In this document: one piece after another, positions 59,583-64,000 of the stretch
Numbering within the stretch: the stretch's first letter is position 1
Layout of the letters: the number at the start of each line of letters is the position of its first letter
From: JAZGER01 sp036480335
Lineage (GTDB): Bacteria > Pseudomonadota > Gammaproteobacteria > DSM-19610
NCBI GenBank assembly: GCA_036480335.1
Contig: JAZGGH010000025.1
Coordinates: forward strand, 1 to 64,000
DNA length: 64,000 nt
Direction of reading: 5' to 3'
Translations under genes and position numbers: made by a program
The notes under the pieces: generated by a model
Told to the model about the DNA's origin: nothing
Database searches by the model: none
The model's input: the letters and a program-made list of their open reading frames with translations, nothing else

Positions 59583-60671
59583 ATGAATAACAAATTTTTA
59601 GTTTCTGCATTAGCCGTAGCAATGGCAGGTAGCGTAGGCTACGCCAATGCTGACGTTTCTCTATATGGTCAGTTGGATGTGTCTATTGATGCAACCGATG
59701 TTGACGGTGGCAGTGATGATGTGAACATGGGCGCCAACCGTTCTGCTATCGGCATCAAGGGTAAGGAAAAAATTTCTGACAACCTGACGGCTGTTTTCAA
59801 AACAGAATTCCAGGTTGATATTGATGACTTTGGCCAGGCTAAAGGCACAAATGAAGATGATACAAGTGAAGGTGGCGATGCTGACGGCTTTAAAGGCCGT
59901 GACATGTACATCGGTCTGCAGGGTTCTGGCTGGGGTCGTGTATTATTCGGTTCCATCTCAACTGCCTACAAATCACCTGGCAGCAAAATTGATCCCTGGT
60001 ACCGTACCCGTATCCAGTCTCGTAACGTCGGTCTGCAGTCTACTTTGCATAAAGGTCGTGGCGAAGAAGGCGAAGGTCGTGCGCAGAATACCATCCGTTA
60101 TGATACGCCCAAGTTCTTCGGTGGTTTGACAGGTACTGCAACGTACACACTTGACAATAACGAAGCTGATGGCGAAAGTGATTCTCCTTATAGTCTGGGT
60201 GTTCAGTACAAAGGTAATGGTTTCTTCGGTTTTGCATCTTACATGACAACTGATCAGGAAATTGGTGCTGCAGATAACAACGAAGTCTTTCAGGTTGGTG
60301 GTAAATACAACATCGCTGGCTTTGGTATTCGCGGTATCTACGAAGTGGATAAAGGCTTGATTACTTCAAAGGGTTCTGCAGCAGACGATGGTGCTGATAT
60401 CTGGAGCATTGGTGTTGACTATGCGCTGGGTAATAATCTGATTACAGTTGATTATGGAATTGGTAAAGAGAAGGATAATATAGCTGGAGAGTATGCGGCA
60501 TGGCGCCTGGGCGTTCAGCATAAGTTTACCAAGCGTACGAAAGTTTATCTTGGTTACTCTAATACAGATTCCGATGATTTCAATCAGTTAAACACTATTA
60601 CTGGTCTGACCGAGAATGTAAAAGGTGGCGAGTCAGAAATCCTGACATTAGGTATGCGTCACAACTTCTGA
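59583..60671 (+). CDS. general outer-membrane porin (Gram-negative porin, trimeric type)
   Basis: The 362-residue protein has a signal peptide (residues 1-23, cleavage after YANA) and begins its barrel with DVSLYGQLDVSIDAT. Alternating beta strands run to the C-terminal Phe in LTLGMRHNF, needed for assembly by BamA. Motifs GIKGKEKISDNLTAVFKTEF, GLQGSGWGRVLFGSISTAYK and the acidic loop 3 region are typical of 16-stranded porins. It would allow passive diffusion of small, possibly selected, solutes. The promoter and the strong terminator suggest high single-gene expression. Confidence 0.93.
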   Translation: MNNKFLVSALAVAMAGSVGYANADVSLYGQLDVSIDATDVDGGSDDVNMGANRSAIGIKGKEKISDNLTAVFKTEFQVDIDDFGQAKGTNEDDTSEGGDADGFKGRDMYIGLQGSGWGRVLFGSISTAYKSPGSKIDPWYRTRIQSRNVGLQSTLHKGRGEEGEGRAQNTIRYDTPKFFGGLTGTATYTLDNNEADGESDSPYSLGVQYKGNGFFGFASYMTTDQEIGAADNNEVFQVGGKYNIAGFGIRGIYEVDKGLITSKGSAADDGADIWSIGVDYALGNNLITVDYGIGKEKDNIAGEYAAWRLGVQHKFTKRTKVYLGYSNTDSDDFNQLNTITGLTENVKGGESEILTLGMRHNF

Positions 60672-60691
60672 TCGAACTATCGAACAGAATC

Positions 60692-60724
60692 AAAAAACGG
60701 GGTCTTCGGACCCCGTTTTTTTTT
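60692..60724 (+). terminator. intrinsic terminator of the porin gene
   Basis: ACGGGGTC, tetraloop TTCG and GACCCCGT form a compact stem with AAAAAA before it and a run of nine T after it. This is a textbook strong terminator 20 bases past the porin stop codon, and possibly bidirectional. Confidence 0.95.
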
Positions 60725-60773
60725 CATATTTTAAAAAGCTGTTGTCGGTTGGGCACGGCTCTATGCCAGGAGC

Positions 60774-60851
60774 GTAGGTTGGCGCTGAGCTTGCGAAGTC
60801 CAACAGGATCGTAGCCAATGCAGTTGGGCTTCGTGCCTCAGCCCAACCTAC
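60774..60851. repeat. dispersed-type palindromic repeat (GTAGGTTGG...CCAACCTAC)
   Basis: Left arm 60774-60804 and right arm 60823-60851 are imperfect inverted copies of a unit of the form GTAGGTTGGGCTGAGG..GAAGCCCAAC. Units of this kind occur as scattered repeats in many proteobacterial genomes. It lies between the porin terminator and the FAD/Fe-S oxidoreductase, outside coding sequence. No other copy was noticed in this window, so the dispersed nature is from general knowledge. Confidence 0.7.
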
Positions 60852-60943
60852 TAAATTCAACGGATGAATATTCTCTTCACCCCGAGCCAATGCTGAATGG
60901 TAGAATAAACAGCCCAAAGTTATCAGAGCTAAATTCACACCTC

Positions 60944-63900
60944 ATGCCACACCGTATCCGGGAAATCCCCTATAACTACACTTCTTTCAGCGATCGCGAG
61001 ATTGTTATCCGTTTTCTGGGAGATGAAATTTGGCAAACCATTGAGCAGCTGCGCGGCGAGCGCCGAACCGGGCGTTCAGCGCGGATGTTATTTGAGGTGC
61101 TGGGTGATTTGTGGGTGGTGACGCGTAATCCCTATATCCAGGATGATTTGCTGGATAACCCAAAACGTTTTCAGTCGCTCACCACCGCTTTGCATCATCG
61201 ACTGGATCAGATTGAGGCGCGTGCGGAAGGTAATCAACAGGCGCTGACTCTGCTGGAACGAGCCAGATTGGCGGTGCGCGAATTTGAGGGCTGGTTTCCG
61301 CGTACTCAGGAGTTGCGCCGACAAATTGTGCGCAGGCTAAATCGTGTTACCCGGCGTGACAATATTGCCTTTGGTGGTCTGGCACGCGTTTCTCACGCAA
61401 CAGATGCGACCGACTGGCGTGTTGAATTGCCGTTTGTCGTCATCAGTCCAGATACAGAACATGAAGTTGCCGCCGTTGTGCATGCCTGTATTGATCTCGG
61501 CTTGACGATTATTCCGCGTGGTGGCGGCACTGGCTATACCGGGGGTGCGGTGCCATTAGATGATCAGGCTGTGGTGATTAATACGGAAAAACTGGAATCT
61601 CTGGGTGAGGTCGAGGCGCAGGTATTGCCGGGTATCGAACAGCCAGTAGCGACAGTGCGAGCTGAAGCCGGGGTAGTGACGCGCCGGGTTGCTGAGAGGG
61701 CTGCAGCGCGTGGTTTTGTATTTGCCGTTGATCCAACCTCGCAGGATGCATCCACCATCGGCGGCAATGTTGCCATGAATGCGGGCGGAAAAAAAGCCGT
61801 CATGTGGGGAACAACGCTGGATAATTTATTATCCTGGAAAATGGTGACGCCGGATGGTAACTGGCTACAGGTTACTCGTCTTGATCACAATCTGGGCAAG
61901 ATACATGAGCAGGAAACCGTCCGCTTTCGTCAGCAACGTTATCAGGCCGATGGTAAGACGCCGTTGGGCGATGCCACTGTTCTGGAAATGCCGGGTAAAT
62001 CCCTGCGCAAGGAAGGGCTTGGCAAGGATGTAACGGATAAATTTCTAGGTGGTCTGCCCGGTATTCAAAAAGAAGGCTGTGATGGTCTGATTACTTCGGC
62101 TGTGTTTGTGCTGCACACAATGCCGGCACATATTCGTACCCTGTGCCTCGAATTTTTTGGACGCGATATGTCGCATGCGGTGCAGACCATCGTAGATTTG
62201 AAAGCGCTGGTCGACGATGATCCTGATGTCACTCTGTCAGGGCTTGAGCATCTTGATGAACGCTATGTGAAAGCGGTGAACTACAGTAGCAAAGCCGCAC
62301 GGGGTGAGTTGCCGCGCATGGTGCTGTTGATGGATATCGCCAGTGATGCAGAACCGCGAGTGGCCGAAATGGCTTCGTCGTTGGTGAGGCTGGCGAACCA
62401 GCGGGATGCCGAGGGTTTCATTGCCGTCAGCGCCGATGCGCGCCGGCAGTTCTGGCTTGATCGTTCACGTACCGCTGCGATCGCTGCACATACCAATGCT
62501 TTCAAGATCAATGAGGATGTCGTGATTCCACTTGATCGACTGGCTGAATACAGTCAGGGCATTGAGCGCATCAATATACGTTACTCCATTCAGAACAAGC
62601 TGGATATTGTGCGGCAGCAACTTGCGTATTTGCAGCAAGAGGATAATGCGGAATTCCTGCAGCTCGAACGGCAGATGATGAGTGATGAGGCAACACAGAT
62701 TCTTGCCGATAAAAAAACCGCCGCCTGTGAGCATTTACAGCAGGTGAGTGACCGTTGGGCGACTTTGTTGGGTCATCTCGATGCCTCAGCTTCCAGCTAT
62801 GCAGAGTTATTGTCAGTATATGCGTTAGCAGATGAGGCGATTGCTGGCAGGCAACTGATAGATTTGTTGTTGCATCGTGATCTTGTATTGTCTTACCGCA
62901 AGGAAGTGGCGCGCCCGCTGGATTCTATATTTTCTGGTCAGGAATTATCTGCCTTGCGTGATCAATTGCAGTCGATTCATCGCAAGCTGCGTTCCGGTCG
63001 TTTGTTTGTAGCGACGCACATGCATGCTGGCGATGGCAATGTGCATACCAATATTCCGGTCAATTCCAATGATTATGCGATGATGCATAATGCCGAGTGC
63101 ATTGTTGATGAAGTGATGGCGCTGGCACAATCGCTACAGGGTGTTATCTCGGGTGAGCACGGTATTGGCCTGACTAAAATGAAGTATCTTGATGAGGCTG
63201 TGATTGAAGCATTTGCAGTTTATAAGCAGCAGGTCGATCCCGATGCCGTTTTTAATCGCGGCAAGCTGATGTCAGGCTCGGGCCTTGAAAATGCCTATAC
63301 GCCCTCGTTGCGACTAGTAGAACAGGAGGCCTTGCTGTTGGAAGCCAGTGAGCTGGGTGAGCTGAATAATGATATTCATAACTGCCTGCGTTGTGGTAAA
63401 TGTAAACCGGTTTGCAATACGCATATACCGCGTGCCAATTTATTGTATTCGCCACGCAACAAGATTCTGGCAACTGGCGTGGTCATTGAAGCGTTTCTAT
63501 ATGAGGAGCAGACGCGGCGGGGTATTTCATTGCGGCATTTTGATGAAATGAATGACGTTGCCGATCATTGTACCGTTTGTCACAAGTGTCTGAATCCCTG
63601 TCCGGTGAATATCGATTTTGGTGAAGTATCCATCCGCATGCGCACCATTTTGCGCAATCAGGGGAAAAAGACATTCAACCCAGGTAGCTGGCTATCCATG
63701 GCTTTTCTGAATGTGACTGATCCCCTGACCATCAAGCTGATGCGCAAGCTGATGATTGAATGGGGCTACCGCGGGCAGCGGCTTGCTCACAGTATTGCAA
63801 AGCGTTTGTTGCCGACGGTTTTTGCGCAGCCGAAAAAACTGCCTGTATCGACCACCGGAAGAACAAAGGTAACCGAGCAGGTGGTGCATTTTATACGCAA

Positions 63901-64000
63901 ACCGATGCCAGCCGGTATTCCTGCAAAAACCACGCGGGCCTTGCTGGGTATTGAAGATGCCAGTGTGATTCCAATATTGCGGGATGCGAACAAGGTGACT
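60944..64000 (+). CDS. FAD/[4Fe-4S] oxidoreductase with DUF3683 domain (D-lactate/glycolate dehydrogenase type), partial
   Basis: The frame is open from ATG 60944 to the end of the window (1019 codons) without a stop, so the C-terminal part is cut off. Residues about 1-130 fit DUF3683 (REIPYNYTSFSDREIVIRFL). A PCMH-type FAD-binding domain follows, with PRGGGTGYTGGAVPLDD near 191 and GGNVAMNAGGKKAVMWGTT. The FAD-oxidase C-terminal domain has THMHAGDGNVHTNIP near 696 and SGEHGIGLTKMKYL near 736. Two ferredoxin-like cluster sites are CLRCGKCKPVCNTHIPR near 815 and CTVCHKCLNPCPVNIDF near 876. A GlpC/CCG-type domain is expected further on. Such fused proteins oxidise 2-hydroxy acids such as D-lactate and pass electrons to the quinone pool; the exact substrate is inferred. 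Confidence 0.88.
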   Translation, partial: MPHRIREIPYNYTSFSDREIVIRFLGDEIWQTIEQLRGERRTGRSARMLFEVLGDLWVVTRNPYIQDDLLDNPKRFQSLTTALHHRLDQIEARAEGNQQALTLLERARLAVREFEGWFPRTQELRRQIVRRLNRVTRRDNIAFGGLARVSHATDATDWRVELPFVVISPDTEHEVAAVVHACIDLGLTIIPRGGGTGYTGGAVPLDDQAVVINTEKLESLGEVEAQVLPGIEQPVATVRAEAGVVTRRVAERAAARGFVFAVDPTSQDASTIGGNVAMNAGGKKAVMWGTTLDNLLSWKMVTPDGNWLQVTRLDHNLGKIHEQETVRFRQQRYQADGKTPLGDATVLEMPGKSLRKEGLGKDVTDKFLGGLPGIQKEGCDGLITSAVFVLHTMPAHIRTLCLEFFGRDMSHAVQTIVDLKALVDDDPDVTLSGLEHLDERYVKAVNYSSKAARGELPRMVLLMDIASDAEPRVAEMASSLVRLANQRDAEGFIAVSADARRQFWLDRSRTAAIAAHTNAFKINEDVVIPLDRLAEYSQGIERINIRYSIQNKLDIVRQQLAYLQQEDNAEFLQLERQMMSDEATQILADKKTAACEHLQQVSDRWATLLGHLDASASSYAELLSVYALADEAIAGRQLIDLLLHRDLVLSYRKEVARPLDSIFSGQELSALRDQLQSIHRKLRSGRLFVATHMHAGDGNVHTNIPVNSNDYAMMHNAECIVDEVMALAQSLQGVISGEHGIGLTKMKYLDEAVIEAFAVYKQQVDPDAVFNRGKLMSGSGLENAYTPSLRLVEQEALLLEASELGELNNDIHNCLRCGKCKPVCNTHIPRANLLYSPRNKILATGVVIEAFLYEEQTRRGISLRHFDEMNDVADHCTVCHKCLNPCPVNIDFGEVSIRMRTILRNQGKKTFNPGSWLSMAFLNVTDPLTIKLMRKLMIEWGYRGQRLAHSIAKRLLPTVFAQPKKLPVSTTGRTKVTEQVVHFIRKPMPAGIPAKTTRALLGIEDASVIPILRDANKVT

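Noticed and set aside
1..64000. tRNA, rRNA, CRISPR array, riboswitch, prophage or defence island
   Set aside because: Intergenic stretches were read on both strands and none shows a cloverleaf, direct-repeat array, phage structural genes or recognisable defence genes.

Overview
The window is chromosomal DNA of a gammaproteobacterium at moderate GC. Several gene orders match the Pseudomonas-type arrangement: coaBC-dut-algC-argB, yggT-proC next to pilTU, and gshB-tonB-algH-ruvX-pyrR-pyrB-pyrC' next to pilGHIJ-chpA. The content is not that of Pseudomonas itself. It includes a PEP-CTERM protein, a Gld-like ABC cluster, a GH50-like glycosidase, a pyrK-type reductase beside pyrC', and a DUF3683/FAD/Fe-S oxidoreductase at the right edge. 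I cannot name the genus. No rRNA, tRNA or CRISPR array was seen.

Layout. Bases 1-6684 are accessory. A 5'-truncated IS481 transposase is followed by a secreted GH50 (agarase-family)-like hydrolase diverging from a glycerate kinase. Then come an apparently intact IS1182-type transposase gene, a short gene remnant, a strong hairpin and about 570 bp without genes. From 6685 to 15904 are housekeeping and redox genes: galU, nadA, arfB, a TlpA-like thioredoxin, a diheme cytochrome c, rsmD, ferredoxin, ggt and mutM, with one PEP-CTERM/lamin-tail protein. Bases 15936-19883 hold a four-gene GldA/F/G plus DUF4340 ABC system, followed by ppx and an EAL-HDOD protein. Bases 22995-33885 are core genes: rpmB-rpmG, radC, coaBC, dut, a membrane-anchored algC, argB, pyrE and xth, with a TSUP permease and a sulfotransferase. 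Bases 33882-40198 hold ampG, a UreH-like membrane protein, DUF4426, a dynamin-like GTPase, yggT and proC.

From 40351 to 59226 the window is dominated by type IV pilus twitching. pilT and pilU encode the retraction ATPases. The Chp chemosensory operon is pilG, pilH, pilI, pilJ, chpA, a CheB-like gene and a CheW-like gene. Between the two lies the pyrimidine/glutathione block on the minus strand. The Chp system senses surface or chemical signals through PilJ, relays them through ChpA to PilG/PilH, and so biases pilus extension and retraction.

The most interesting biology is loss of function inside conserved clusters. The Chp operon has no pilK (CheR methyltransferase), and its CheB-like protein lacks all three catalytic-triad residues. 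Methylation-based adaptation therefore looks dismantled, or converted to a non-enzymatic role. The PyrC in the pyrB operon has lost metal-site residues and should be a structural PyrC' subunit. yggS is missing from the yggT-proC-pilTU neighbourhood. Non-genic features of note are a near-perfect 23-bp inverted repeat at 12343-12440, a dispersed-type palindromic repeat at 60774-60851, and the hairpin and gene debris behind the IS1182 element.
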